Shown one piece after another: positions 46,017-54,154 of a stretch of DNA of 64,000 bases; the first letter of the stretch is position 1; each line of letters starts with the position of its first letter. The DNA is from Micromonospora sp. NBC_00389. GTDB taxonomy: Bacteria; Actinomycetota; Actinomycetes; Mycobacteriales; Micromonosporaceae. The notes below the pieces were generated by a model that ran no database searches, was not told the DNA's origin, and saw nothing but the letters and a program-made list of their open reading frames with translations. The stretch covers positions 1,116,001-1,180,000 of the forward strand of contig NZ_CP107947.1 of the NCBI RefSeq assembly GCF_036059255.1. The letters run 5' to 3'. Both the position numbers and the translations under genes were made by a program.

Positions 46017-46655
46017 ATGACCGTCGACGGACGCCTCGCCCGGGGCGAACGCACCCGGAACGCCGCGCTGGACGCGGCCGTGGCGCTCGCCACCCAGGCC
46101 GGCCTGGACGGGCTCAGTCTCGCCCAGCTCGCCGACACGCTCGGGGTGAGCAAGTCGGGCCTCTTCGCGCACTGGCGGTCGAAGGAGGCGCTACAGCTCG
46201 CGGCGATCGACCGCGCCGTGACGCTCTGGCAGGAGCGGGTCGTCGCGCCGGCGCACCTCGCCCCGCGGGGCGTACGGCGGCTCCGCGCCCTGCACGACGC
46301 GCGGCTCGACTTCTACGCCACCCGGGTGCTGCCCGGTGGCTGCTTCTTCGCCAACACCCAGTTCGAGTTCAACGCCCGCCCCGGCCCGGTCCGAGACCGG
46401 CTCGCCGAGACGCACAGCCAGTGGACCGCATACCTCGAACGCCTCGTCCAGCAGGCGGTCGACGCCGGCGAACTCCCCGCCGACCTGGACGTCCCGCAGC
46501 TGGCGTACGAAATCGACGCGCTCGGGATGGCAGCCGCGATGAAATCCCGGCTGCTCGACCCGGACGCCACCTACCGGCACGCCCGCGCCGGCCTGCTGGA
46601 CCGCCTGCGGGCGCTCTGCCCCCGACCGTCCCTGTTAACGGAAGGCCCCTCATGA
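46017..46655 (+). CDS. TetR-family regulator
   Basis: A 212-residue regulator. The helix-turn-helix spans about residues 12-60 (AALDAAVALATQAGLDGLSLAQLADTLGVSKSGLFAHWRSKE, read in parts). The ligand domain contains the cysteine-bearing PGGCFFANTQFEFNARPGPV seen in TetR_C_6/YcdC-like members. The ATG at 46017 follows a palindromic operator. Its stop overlaps the thioesterase start (ATGA), so both are co-translated and the regulator probably controls this two-gene operon. Confidence 0.9.
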   Translation: MTVDGRLARGERTRNAALDAAVALATQAGLDGLSLAQLADTLGVSKSGLFAHWRSKEALQLAAIDRAVTLWQERVVAPAHLAPRGVRRLRALHDARLDFYATRVLPGGCFFANTQFEFNARPGPVRDRLAETHSQWTAYLERLVQQAVDAGELPADLDVPQLAYEIDALGMAAAMKSRLLDPDATYRHARAGLLDRLRALCPRPSLLTEGPS

Positions 46656-47107
46656 CCAACGCCGTCGCCGACCAGCCCACCGTCCAGTTCGGGCACGTCG
46701 AGCACGTCACGGTGCACTTCGACGACCTCGACGCGATGGGCATCCTGCACAACGCGCGGTACGCGGTGCTGCTGGAACGGGCCCTGACTCCATACTGGAC
46801 CGAGCGAGGGCTGGCCTACCGGGGCAGCGCCACCCCGCCTGACTTGTTCCACGCGGTCCGCGAGTTCACCATCACCTATCGGACGCCGATCGCCGCCACC
46901 GGCCCGGTGGCGGTGCACTTCTGGCTCGAACACTTCGGCACCAGCAGCGCCGAGTACGCCTTCCAGTTCCGCTCCGTCGACGGCGACACGGTGCACGCCG
47001 AGGGACGGCGGGCGATCGTCCGCCTCGACCCGGCGACGCTGCGGCCCACGCCGTGGACCGAGGCTGCCCGGGCGGTGGCCACCACCCTGCTCCGCCCCAC
47101 CGCCTGA
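46652..47107 (+). CDS. Acyl-CoA thioesterase, hot-dog fold
   Basis: A 151-residue 4-hydroxybenzoyl-CoA thioesterase/YbgC-like protein. VHFDDLDAMGILHNARYAVLLERALTPYW is the conserved active-site region (Asp in the DDLDAMG motif, then the HNARY helix), read here in two parts. It hydrolyses short or aromatic acyl-CoA thioesters in the cytoplasm. It overlaps the TetR gene by four bases. The substrate is unknown. Confidence 0.9.
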   Translation: MTNAVADQPTVQFGHVEHVTVHFDDLDAMGILHNARYAVLLERALTPYWTERGLAYRGSATPPDLFHAVREFTITYRTPIAATGPVAVHFWLEHFGTSSAEYAFQFRSVDGDTVHAEGRRAIVRLDPATLRPTPWTEAARAVATTLLRPTA

Positions 47108-47125
47108 CGCGCTCCGGCAACGCCT

Positions 47126-47372
47126 TCAGGTGCGTCTGCCGTCGTGGCAACAACAGACGCACCCGAAGGAACCGGCGGCCCGGGCCGGCGAGACTCCCAG
47201 CGCCTCGGTGGGGGCGAGCCGGGCGGCGCGGACGGCCGGGTACAGGCCGGCCAGACCGCCGATTAGCAGGGTCGCCCCCAACGCCGCCGGCCATCGCCCA
47301 GACCGGCACCACGGTCGGCCACTGCCGCCAGAGGGCGTAGCCAGCGGTGACCAGGATGCCGAGCAGCACCCC
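47126..47372 (-). pseudogene. Remnant of FtsX/MacB-type ABC permease
   Basis: Minus-strand translation gives LLGILVTAGYALWRQWPTVV, then PVWAMAGG, in one frame. After a one-base shift near 47278 it continues GATLLIGGLAGLYPAVRAAR followed by LAPTEALGVSPA, the hallmark C-terminus of FtsX/MacB permeases. Only the last helix pair remains. There is no start, no N-terminal part and no ATPase partner nearby, so it is the decayed end of a deleted transporter gene. This fills the 286-base gap between the thioesterase and tadA. Confidence 0.8.
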
Positions 47373-47393
47373 GGCCTGAGTCTGCCCGGCGGG

Positions 47394-47840
47394 TCAGCGG
47401 AAGAAGGCGCGCAGGACGGCCGCGGTCTCGGCCTCCAGCACACCGCCGTAGACCTCCGGGCGGTGGTTGAGGCGACGGTCGCGCAGCACGTCCCAGAGCG
47501 AACCGGCCGCGCCGGTCTTCGGCTCCCAGGCGCCGAAGACGACGGTGGAGACCCGGGCCAGCACCAGCGCCCCCGCACACATGGTGCACGGCTCCAGGGT
47601 GACCACCAGGGTGCAGTCGTCCAGCCGCCACCGGCCGGCCCGCTCGGCACCCCGGCGCAGTGCCAACACCTCGGCATGCGCGGTGGGGTCGCCGGTCAGC
47701 TCCCGCTCGTTGCGCCCGATCGCCAACTCGGTGCCGTCCGGGCCGTAGAGCACCGCGCCCACCGGCACATCGTCCACGTCGACGGCACCCGCGTCGTCGA
47801 CGGCCGGACCGGTGACAGCGACCTCCAGGGCACGGCGCAT
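47394..47840 (-). CDS. tadA: tRNA-specific adenosine deaminase
   Basis: TadA converts A34 to inosine in tRNA-Arg(ACG). From the ATG at 47840 (148 residues): VDDVPVGAVLYGPDG, zinc-binding HAE (55-57) and PCTMC (84-88), AKTG-like PKTGAAGSLWDVL and the C-terminal LRAFFR. The family normally has about ten residues before this ATG (here RRQRHELW in frame), and the next in-frame starts are GTG at 47999 and 48005, so the true start may lie there. It is preceded by its usual actinobacterial companion gene. Confidence 0.93.
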   Translation of the reverse strand: MRRALEVAVTGPAVDDAGAVDVDDVPVGAVLYGPDGTELAIGRNERELTGDPTAHAEVLALRRGAERAGRWRLDDCTLVVTLEPCTMCAGALVLARVSTVVFGAWEPKTGAAGSLWDVLRDRRLNHRPEVYGGVLEAETAAVLRAFFR

Positions 47841-48033
47841 CCACAGCTCGTGCCGCTGGCGCCGGCCGACCTCGCCCGGGTCGGCCAGACCCTCGTGGGC
47901 GCCCGGTCCAGCGCGACCTACCGTGCCCGGGGTCGGCTGCCCGGGACGGATCGTCTCTAGCAGAGGATCGGTGGCGTCGGCCGGCTCCGCGCCGCCCACC
48001 GGCACCGTCCCGCCCGACCCGGATCCGGCGGGA

Positions 48034-48561
48034 TCAGACCTCACGCAACTCCTCGACCTGGTCGACACAGCCGAGCACCAGGCAGATCTCGGCGGTGACG
48101 TCGGCCGGCATCATCCCCTCGTGCGAGCACAGGGTCAGCAGCCTCTGCGCGGAGATGCCCAGGTTGGCCAGCAGGTCGGCGTCGCCCACCGGATCGGCCT
48201 CCGGGTCGACGACGGGCTGCTCACTCTCCTCGTCGCCACTGGCCGCCGGGCGTGGCTCGTCGACGTCGTCGAGCCCGGTGACCGAGGTCTTCAGGTCGCC
48301 GACCAGCAGCGCACCCAGCTGAGACTCCTCGGCGTACGCGGAATCCGACCCGAACACCCGCAGGTCCTCGCCCTCGTCGAGGCGCAGGATCACCAGGTAC
48401 GCGTCATCCGCCTCGACGAAGAGCAGCGACACGTCGGCCTCCTGGTCGACATCGCGCAGCCGGTCGGCGACCTCGTCGATGTCGGTGGCGCCACGCAGGC
48501 TGACCTCGGCGGCGGTCCAGCCACTGTCGTCGCGCACAACGGCCGCAGCGAAGTACGACAC
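48034..48561 (-). CDS. tRNA adenosine deaminase-associated protein
   Basis: A 175-residue acidic protein (SYFAAAVVRDDSGWTAAEVSL, then RDVDQEADVSLLFVEADDAYLVILRLD, read in parts, and SHEGMMPADVTAEICLVLGC). It matches the conserved actinobacterial family always found upstream of tadA. No catalytic motif; the role with TadA is only inferred from linkage. The GTG at 48561 has GGGGGG just upstream; an in-frame GTG eight codons earlier is the alternative. Confidence 0.85.
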   Translation of the reverse strand: MSYFAAAVVRDDSGWTAAEVSLRGATDIDEVADRLRDVDQEADVSLLFVEADDAYLVILRLDEGEDLRVFGSDSAYAEESQLGALLVGDLKTSVTGLDDVDEPRPAASGDEESEQPVVDPEADPVGDADLLANLGISAQRLLTLCSHEGMMPADVTAEICLVLGCVDQVEELREV

Positions 48562-48678
48562 GGTCCCCCCAATAGCCCTCGGCACAGCGCCGACTCGTTA
48601 CGCGTGCACGTTAGCCGGTCAGGTCGGCAGGCGACCGGTCAACGCCCCGAAGGGCCGGTCATTCCTGACAAAGTCGGA

Positions 48679-48846
48679 TCAGCCGGCTACCCGACGGCGG
48701 GTGGCGATGAGTTGGCGCAGACGCTCGGTACGTAGCCGATTTGGCCGGGTGCGCTGGCGTACCGCCCGGGCCCCCGCCAACTCGGCGAGCAGCTGCAGGC
48801 GGCGGCGGCTTCGATCGGGGTCCTGCCGCGAGGTGGTCCAGGCCAT
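48679..48846 (-). CDS. Small basic hypothetical protein
   Basis: 55 residues, very Arg-rich (SRRRLQLLAELAGARAVRQR, then RLRTERLRQLIATRRRVAG). The regular spacing of Arg/Leu suggests a helical nucleic-acid-binding peptide. The ATG at 48846 lacks a clear ribosome site. A tentative gene. Confidence 0.4.
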   Translation of the reverse strand: MAWTTSRQDPDRSRRRLQLLAELAGARAVRQRTRPNRLRTERLRQLIATRRRVAG

Positions 48847-48958
48847 AGTGCCGAGCGTGCCGAGTCTCGGCGGCCACGTCAAGACGGCGTTCGCTACGCA
48901 GCCAACCGGGCACACGCCGCAGTCACCGGCACCCGATCTGGGGCAGGCCCGGACCGGT

Positions 48959-49351
48959 TCACCAGAGCGGCCAGTCGCCCCCGGTCGCCCAGCGGACCGC
49001 CACCACGGCGGCGGCGATGCTCCAGCCACCGGCGGTGACGATGGCCACCCCGGTGGCCACCCCGCGGTCGCCGAAGCGGACCAGCACCAGGGCCGTCAGC
49101 CAGGCCAGCAGGCCGGCCACCACCGTCCACCACGCATAGCTGGCCACGTCGGTGCCGAGCAGGCCGAACAGCAGCAGCCAGCCGGCCGCCGCGCCGCCGC
49201 CAGCGGCGACACCGCCGCCGGTGACCGGGTGCGGTTCGCGGTAGGTGGGGCGGGTCGGCGGCCCGGACGGAAAGAGCCCCGAGGGGGTACGCGACACTGG
49301 GCGTGCGGCGAAGCCGGGACCCGGGTCGGGGTCGGGCCGGGCGATGGTCAC
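48959..49351 (-). CDS. Small membrane protein, Pro-rich N-terminus
   Basis: A 130-residue protein. The first 60 residues are Pro/Gly-rich and cytoplasmic (ARPDPDPGPGFAARPVSRTP, then PPTRPTYREPHPV). Then come three hydrophobic segments (AAAGWLLLFGLLG, WWTVVAGLLAWLTALVLV, and VAIVTAGGWSIAAAVVAV). GAGGG lies eight bases before the GTG. Not assigned to a family. It is divergent from the M23 lipoprotein. Confidence 0.7.
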   Translation of the reverse strand: MTIARPDPDPGPGFAARPVSRTPSGLFPSGPPTRPTYREPHPVTGGGVAAGGGAAAGWLLLFGLLGTDVASYAWWTVVAGLLAWLTALVLVRFGDRGVATGVAIVTAGGWSIAAAVVAVRWATGGDWPLW

Positions 49352-49415
49352 CGTCGCTGCCCTCCCCTCATGTGCGTCATTCGTGCCCACGGTACCGGTC
49401 TGCCAGGATGACCGG

Positions 49416-50168
49416 ATGCCCTCGCCGACGATCCGCCGCGCGCGTCCGGCGTACCCGATCCTGCTGCTGCTCGCCCCGGTGCTGGCCGCCGGCTGCGCGA
49501 CCACCCGGCCGGGGGTGCCACCGGACGGCGGCGCGCCGACGACGCCGGCGGTCTGGGCCACCGGCGACCAGCCGGGGGCGACGCCAACGGCGACCGGCCC
49601 GGCCGCCCCGGCGCCGTCCTCGGCCGGGCCGTCGGCGACGGCACCCCGCGTCGGGCTGCGGCACGTCTTCCCGGTACGCGCCGACGACGTCGCCTATCAC
49701 CCGACGCATGGGGCGTACCCGGCGACGGACCTCTTCGCCGACTGTGGTGAGCCGTTCGTGGCGGTGACCGACGGGACGGTGCTGGAGGCGAGTCGCACCG
49801 ACCGGTACGACAAGCGCGGGCCGCAGGGTCCGGACAACGGGGGCCTGTCGGTCGCCCTGCTCGGCGACGACGGGGTGCGCTACTACGGCTCGCACCTGAG
49901 CGTCGTGGCCACCGGCATCGACGCCGGGGTCCGGGTCCGTGCCGGGCAGCAGCTCGGCAAGGTGGGCCGCACCGGCAACGCGAACAACGTCTGCCACGTG
50001 CACTTCGGCATCTCGCCGCCGTGTACCGGCAAGGACGGCTGGTGGATCCGGCGTGGGGTCCTGTGGCCGGCGCGCTACCTGGACTCCTGGCGGCGCGGTG
50101 GCAATCGCGAGCCGGCCGCCGAGGTGACCGCGTGGCAGCGCAAACACGGCTGTCCGAAGGCTCCCTGA
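49416..50168 (+). CDS. M23-family peptidase lipoprotein
   Basis: A 250-residue exported protein. Signal with lipobox LAAGC, then a Pro/Thr/Ala linker of about 55 residues. The LytM/M23 zinc site is present: H-x-n-D in HPTHGAYPATDLFADCG and HxH in NVCHVHFGI; YYGSHLS completes it. The fold cleaves or binds peptidoglycan cross-links. AGGA lies seven bases before the ATG. Two Cys (DCG, NVC) may form a disulfide. The catalytic set looks intact. Confidence 0.88.
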   Translation: MPSPTIRRARPAYPILLLLAPVLAAGCATTRPGVPPDGGAPTTPAVWATGDQPGATPTATGPAAPAPSSAGPSATAPRVGLRHVFPVRADDVAYHPTHGAYPATDLFADCGEPFVAVTDGTVLEASRTDRYDKRGPQGPDNGGLSVALLGDDGVRYYGSHLSVVATGIDAGVRVRAGQQLGKVGRTGNANNVCHVHFGISPPCTGKDGWWIRRGVLWPARYLDSWRRGGNREPAAEVTAWQRKHGCPKAP

Positions 50169-50197
50169 CGGACCCCGTACCAACTAGGTTCGGTGGG

Positions 50198-51268
50198 ATG
50201 AAGGCCCGGGACCCCATCGCCGACCTGCGCCGGATCGCTTTCCTGCTGGAGCGGGCGAACGAGGCCACCTACCGGGTGCGGGCCTTCCGGTCGGCGGCGA
50301 AGGCGCTGGCCGGCCTGCCGGCGGCCGAGGTGGCCGAGCGGGCCGGCAACGGCACGCTCACCGAACTGGCCGGGGTCGGTGACGTCACGGCCCGCTGCGT
50401 GGCGGAGTCGCTGGCCGGCGAGGAGCCGGTCTACCTACGCCGGCTGGTGGCGACCGAGGGCAGTGACCTGGACGCCGAGGCGACGGCGCTGCGCACCGCC
50501 CTGCGCGGCGACTGTCACACCCACTCGGACTGGTCCGACGGCGGCTCGCCGATCGAGGAGATGGCGCTGGCCGCGGTCGAGATGGGCCACGAGTACCTGG
50601 TGCTGACCGACCACTCGCCCCGGCTGAAGGTGGCCCGCGGGCTGACTGCCGACCGGCTGCGCAGCCAGCTCGACCATGTGGCGAAGGTCAACGCGGCGCT
50701 GCCGGAGGGTTTTCGGATCCTGACCGGGATCGAGGTGGACATCCTCGCCGACGGCTCGCTGGACCAGGACGAGGAGCTGCTGGCCCGGCTGGACGTGGTG
50801 GTCGGCTCGGTGCACAGCGGCCTGAACGACGAGCGGGCGAAGATGACCCGGCGGATGCTGACCGCGGTCGCCAACCCGCACCTGGACATCCTCGGGCACT
50901 GCACCGGCCGGATGGTGTCGTCCCGCCCCGCCGGGGTGACCGGTCCCGGCGACCGGGCGCACCGGGTTCGGACCAGGGCGGAGAGCGACTTCGACGCGGA
51001 CGCGGTCTTCGCCGCCTGCGCGGAGCACGACACCGCCGTCGAGATCAACTCCCGACCGGAGCGGCAGGACCCACCGAAGCGGCTGATCCGCCGTGCCCTG
51101 GAGGCCGGCTGCCGGTTCGCGATCAACACGGACGCGCACGCGCCGGGCCAGCTCGACTGGCAGCGGTTCGGCTGCGAGCGGGCCGCCCGCTGCGGCGTCC
51201 CTGCCGACCGGGTGGTCAACACCTGGTCGGCGGAACAACTCGTGGCCTGGACCGGCGAGCGGTCCTGA
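50198..51268 (+). CDS. PHP-domain protein, PolX-like without polymerase domain
   Basis: A 356-residue protein. Residues 1-90 have the helix-hairpin-helix/8-kDa part of family X DNA polymerases (LRRIAFLLERANEATYRVRAF, LAGVGDVTARCVAESL). Residues about 105-340 are a PHP phosphoesterase: DCHTHSDWSDG, LTDHSPR, GIEVDILADG, VGSVHSG, LGHCTGRM and NTDAHAPGQ hold the metal ligands. The nucleotidyltransferase palm of PolX is absent. PHP modules of this type act as 3'-exonucleases or AP-site endonucleases, so a DNA-repair role is likely but unproven. Confidence 0.88.
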   Translation: MKARDPIADLRRIAFLLERANEATYRVRAFRSAAKALAGLPAAEVAERAGNGTLTELAGVGDVTARCVAESLAGEEPVYLRRLVATEGSDLDAEATALRTALRGDCHTHSDWSDGGSPIEEMALAAVEMGHEYLVLTDHSPRLKVARGLTADRLRSQLDHVAKVNAALPEGFRILTGIEVDILADGSLDQDEELLARLDVVVGSVHSGLNDERAKMTRRMLTAVANPHLDILGHCTGRMVSSRPAGVTGPGDRAHRVRTRAESDFDADAVFAACAEHDTAVEINSRPERQDPPKRLIRRALEAGCRFAINTDAHAPGQLDWQRFGCERAARCGVPADRVVNTWSAEQLVAWTGERS

Positions 51269-51286
51269 GCCACACCTGGCGGAACC

Positions 51287-52276
51287 TCAGCGGCTGGCCG
51301 GCTCCGCAGCGGGCGCGGCGGGAGCACCGACGCCGATCACCGGCCGGGGTCGACGCCGACCGAACACGCCCTGCGAGACCGCGACCCCCAACAGCACGAT
51401 GAGGGCGCCGACCGGCTGGTGCCAGTTGAGCCGCTCGTCGAGCGCCACGGCCCCGATCAGCACCGCGAAGATCGGGATCAGGTAGGTGACGGTGGAGGCG
51501 GTGCTCGCACCGGCCACCCGGATGTTGCGCATGTTGATGACGAAGGCGAGCCCGGTGCCGAGCGCACCGAGAGTCAGCACGCTGGCCACCACCTTCGGCG
51601 AAAGGTCGGTGGGTAGGGGCGGCGCGCCCGCCACGAACGGGGTGACGATGGCCAGTTGCAAGGCGGCGATCAGCAACTGTGCCGCGGAGAGCGACAGGCC
51701 AGAGTGCGCGCTGGCCGCGACGAACCGCTTCTGGTACGGGATGGCGACGCCGTAGCAGGCGGCCGCGCCGAAGCACATCAGCTGCCCGATGAAGTGCGCC
51801 CCGCCGATCCCCTCCCAGACCCCGAGCACCACGAGCACGCCGAGGAAACCCAGCCCGAGCCCGACCGCGCGGCGCACGGTCAGCCGCTCGGTGCGGAAGA
51901 CCAGCACCGCCAGCGGCAGCACGATCAGCGGCGTGGTGGCGTTCCAGATGCCGGCCAGCATCGACTCGACGCGCTGCTCGCCATAGCCGAAGAGGGTGAA
52001 CGGCACGGCCACGCCGAACGCGGCGACGACGCTCAGGTGTGCCCAGACCCGGGGCTCGCGGGGCAGCCGGTCGCGCAACACGGCGAGGACCACCAGCAGG
52101 GTCAGCGCGCCGGCGACGACCCGGTAGAGGGTGAGCTGGACGGGGTGCAACTCCGCCACGCCGACCTTGATGAACAGGAAGCTGGAACCCCAGATCGCGG
52201 CGAGGGCGACGAATCCCGGCAGCCAGGTGCGCAGCGGCGCCTTGTCAGGAGTGATATCGGCGGTCACCCCTGACAC
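51287..52276 (-). CDS. EamA-family (DMT) transporter
   Basis: A 329-residue protein of ten helices in two EamA repeats: AAIWGSSFLFIKVGVAEL begins repeat 1 and GQLMCFGAAACYGVAIPYQKR repeat 2, with the typical IGAVALDERLNWHQPVGALIVL near the end. Such RhaT/YdcZ-like carriers export metabolites such as amino acids. The start GTG at 52276 or 52267 lacks a strong ribosome site. Its stop lies 18 bases from the PHP gene stop. Confidence 0.88.
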   Translation of the reverse strand: MSGVTADITPDKAPLRTWLPGFVALAAIWGSSFLFIKVGVAELHPVQLTLYRVVAGALTLLVVLAVLRDRLPREPRVWAHLSVVAAFGVAVPFTLFGYGEQRVESMLAGIWNATTPLIVLPLAVLVFRTERLTVRRAVGLGLGFLGVLVVLGVWEGIGGAHFIGQLMCFGAAACYGVAIPYQKRFVAASAHSGLSLSAAQLLIAALQLAIVTPFVAGAPPLPTDLSPKVVASVLTLGALGTGLAFVINMRNIRVAGASTASTVTYLIPIFAVLIGAVALDERLNWHQPVGALIVLLGVAVSQGVFGRRRPRPVIGVGAPAAPAAEPASR

Positions 52277-52409
52277 TCTGCCGGAGTCGTACGACAAAGT
52301 CCCGCGACTTTCGGACACCGTGGCGACCACCACTGTGCTGCCGCGCCTGCTGGCTGAACACGACAAACGTCGTCGACACCGGGGCGGGTTGGTCACGTAG
52401 GGTCGCAGC

Positions 52410-54080
52410 GTGGGACGAATTGATGAACTCGCCAACCGTTACGTGGCCGAGTGGGCGCCGTTGAGCCCAACCGGCGCGACCTATGTCGGCATCGCCGGCC
52501 ACGACGACCAACTCGACGACCTGTCACCCGAGGGCTACCAGGCGCGCGCGGACCTGACCCGCCGGACGCTCACCGAGCTCGACGTGACCGAGCCGGCCAC
52601 CGAGGCGGAGCGCACCGCCAAGGAGGCCATGCAGGAACGGCTCGGCCTGGACCTGGCCCGGTACGACGCTGGCGAGGCGACCAGCGAGGTCAACGTGATC
52701 GCCAGCGGGCTGCACGACATCCGCATGGTGTTCGACCTGATGCCAACCGCGACGGCCGACGAGCAGGCCAACATCGCGGCCCGACTCAACGGCTTCCCCA
52801 GCGCGTTGGAGGGCTACAAGACCACGCTGCGCGAGGCGGTCGCCGCCGGCCAGGTCAGCTCGAAGGTGCAGCTGATCGAGGTGGCGAAGCAGTGCGACAT
52901 CTGGGTCGACCCCACCGGGGACAACTTCTTCCACGGGCTGATCGAGCGGCTGGGCGTGGACGGCACGCTCGGCGCGGAGCTACGCCGGGGCGCGGCGGCG
53001 GCCACCGCGGCGACCGCGGAGTTCGGCCAGTTCCTCCGTAGCGAGTTGGCCCCGCACGGGCGGGACAAGCAGGCCGCCGGCCGGGAGCGCTACGAACTCG
53101 CCTCGCAGTACTTCCTCGGCGCGAAGATCGACCTGGACGAGACGTACGCCTGGGGCTTCGCGGAGCTGGCCCGCCTGGAGGCGGAGATGCGCGTCGTCGC
53201 CGGGCGCATCGCGGGTTCCGGTGCCAGCGTCGACGACGCCGTACGCGCCCTGGACGCCGACCCGGCGCGGACCATCCAGGGCAAGGAGGCATTCCGGGAC
53301 TGGATGCAGGCGCTCGCCGACAAGGCGATCAGCGAGCTGCACGCCACCCACTTCGACATCCCGGAGCAGGTCCGCCGGATCGAGTGCTGCCTCGCCCCGA
53401 CCAGCGACGGCGCCATCTACTACACCGGGCCGAGCGAGGACTTCTCCCGCCCGGGCCGGATGTGGTGGGCGGTGCCCCAGGGCATCACCGACTTCTCCAC
53501 CTGGCGGGAGGTGACCACGGTCTACCACGAGGGCGTGCCGGGTCACCACCTTCAGGTGGCGCAGACCGCGGTCCGGGCCGACCTGCTCAACCGCTGGCAG
53601 CGGCTGCTCTGCTGGGTCTCCGGGCACGGCGAGGGCTGGGCGCTCTACTCGGAGCGGCTGATGGACGAGCTGGGCTACCTGGAAGACCCGGGCGACAAGC
53701 TGGGCATGCTCGACGGCCAGGCGATGCGCGCGGCGCGGGTGATCGTCGACATCGGCATGCACCTGGAGCTGGAGATCCCGAAGGACAACCCGTTCGGCTT
53801 CCACCCCGGCGAGCGGTGGACGCCCGAGCTGGGCTGGGAGTTCATGCGGGCGCACTGCCGGGTGCCGGACGAGAACCTGCGGTTCGAGCTGAACCGCTAC
53901 CTGGGTTGGCCGGGGCAGGCCCCGTCGTACAAGGTCGGTGAGCGGATCTGGCTCCAGGCCCGCGAGGACGCCAAGGCCCGCAAGGGCGCCGACTTCGACC
54001 TGCGGGAGTTCCACCGGCAGGCGTTGGATCTGGGTGCGCTGGGCCTCGACCCGCTGCGCCAGGCGCTGGCCCGGCTCTGA
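52410..54080 (+). CDS. DUF885 family zinc peptidase-like protein
   Basis: A 556-residue cytoplasmic protein. DUF885 motifs run through it: WRREVTTVYHEGVPGHH (with HEGVPGHH as the zinc-binding helix), SGHGEGWALYSERLMDELG, and RVIVDIGMHLELEIP. The fold is related to M32/M2-type metallopeptidases; proteolysis is inferred from motif only. No signal peptide. The GTG at 52410 directly begins MGRIDELANRYVAEWAPL. A strong hairpin follows. Confidence 0.9.
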   Translation: MGRIDELANRYVAEWAPLSPTGATYVGIAGHDDQLDDLSPEGYQARADLTRRTLTELDVTEPATEAERTAKEAMQERLGLDLARYDAGEATSEVNVIASGLHDIRMVFDLMPTATADEQANIAARLNGFPSALEGYKTTLREAVAAGQVSSKVQLIEVAKQCDIWVDPTGDNFFHGLIERLGVDGTLGAELRRGAAAATAATAEFGQFLRSELAPHGRDKQAAGRERYELASQYFLGAKIDLDETYAWGFAELARLEAEMRVVAGRIAGSGASVDDAVRALDADPARTIQGKEAFRDWMQALADKAISELHATHFDIPEQVRRIECCLAPTSDGAIYYTGPSEDFSRPGRMWWAVPQGITDFSTWREVTTVYHEGVPGHHLQVAQTAVRADLLNRWQRLLCWVSGHGEGWALYSERLMDELGYLEDPGDKLGMLDGQAMRAARVIVDIGMHLELEIPKDNPFGFHPGERWTPELGWEFMRAHCRVPDENLRFELNRYLGWPGQAPSYKVGERIWLQAREDAKARKGADFDLREFHRQALDLGALGLDPLRQALARL

Positions 54081-54087
54081 GCCGGTG

Positions 54088-54137
54088 ACGGCTCCGGGTG
54101 CCGGCGGTACGACAGGTCCGCTGGCACCCGGAGCCGT
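54088..54137. terminator. Bidirectional terminator
   Basis: A perfect 15-bp stem (ACGGCTCCGGGTGCC at 54088-54102 with 54123-54137) in the 74-base gap between convergent genes. Confidence 0.85.
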
Positions 54138-54154
54138 GGTGACGGGTGTGCCGC

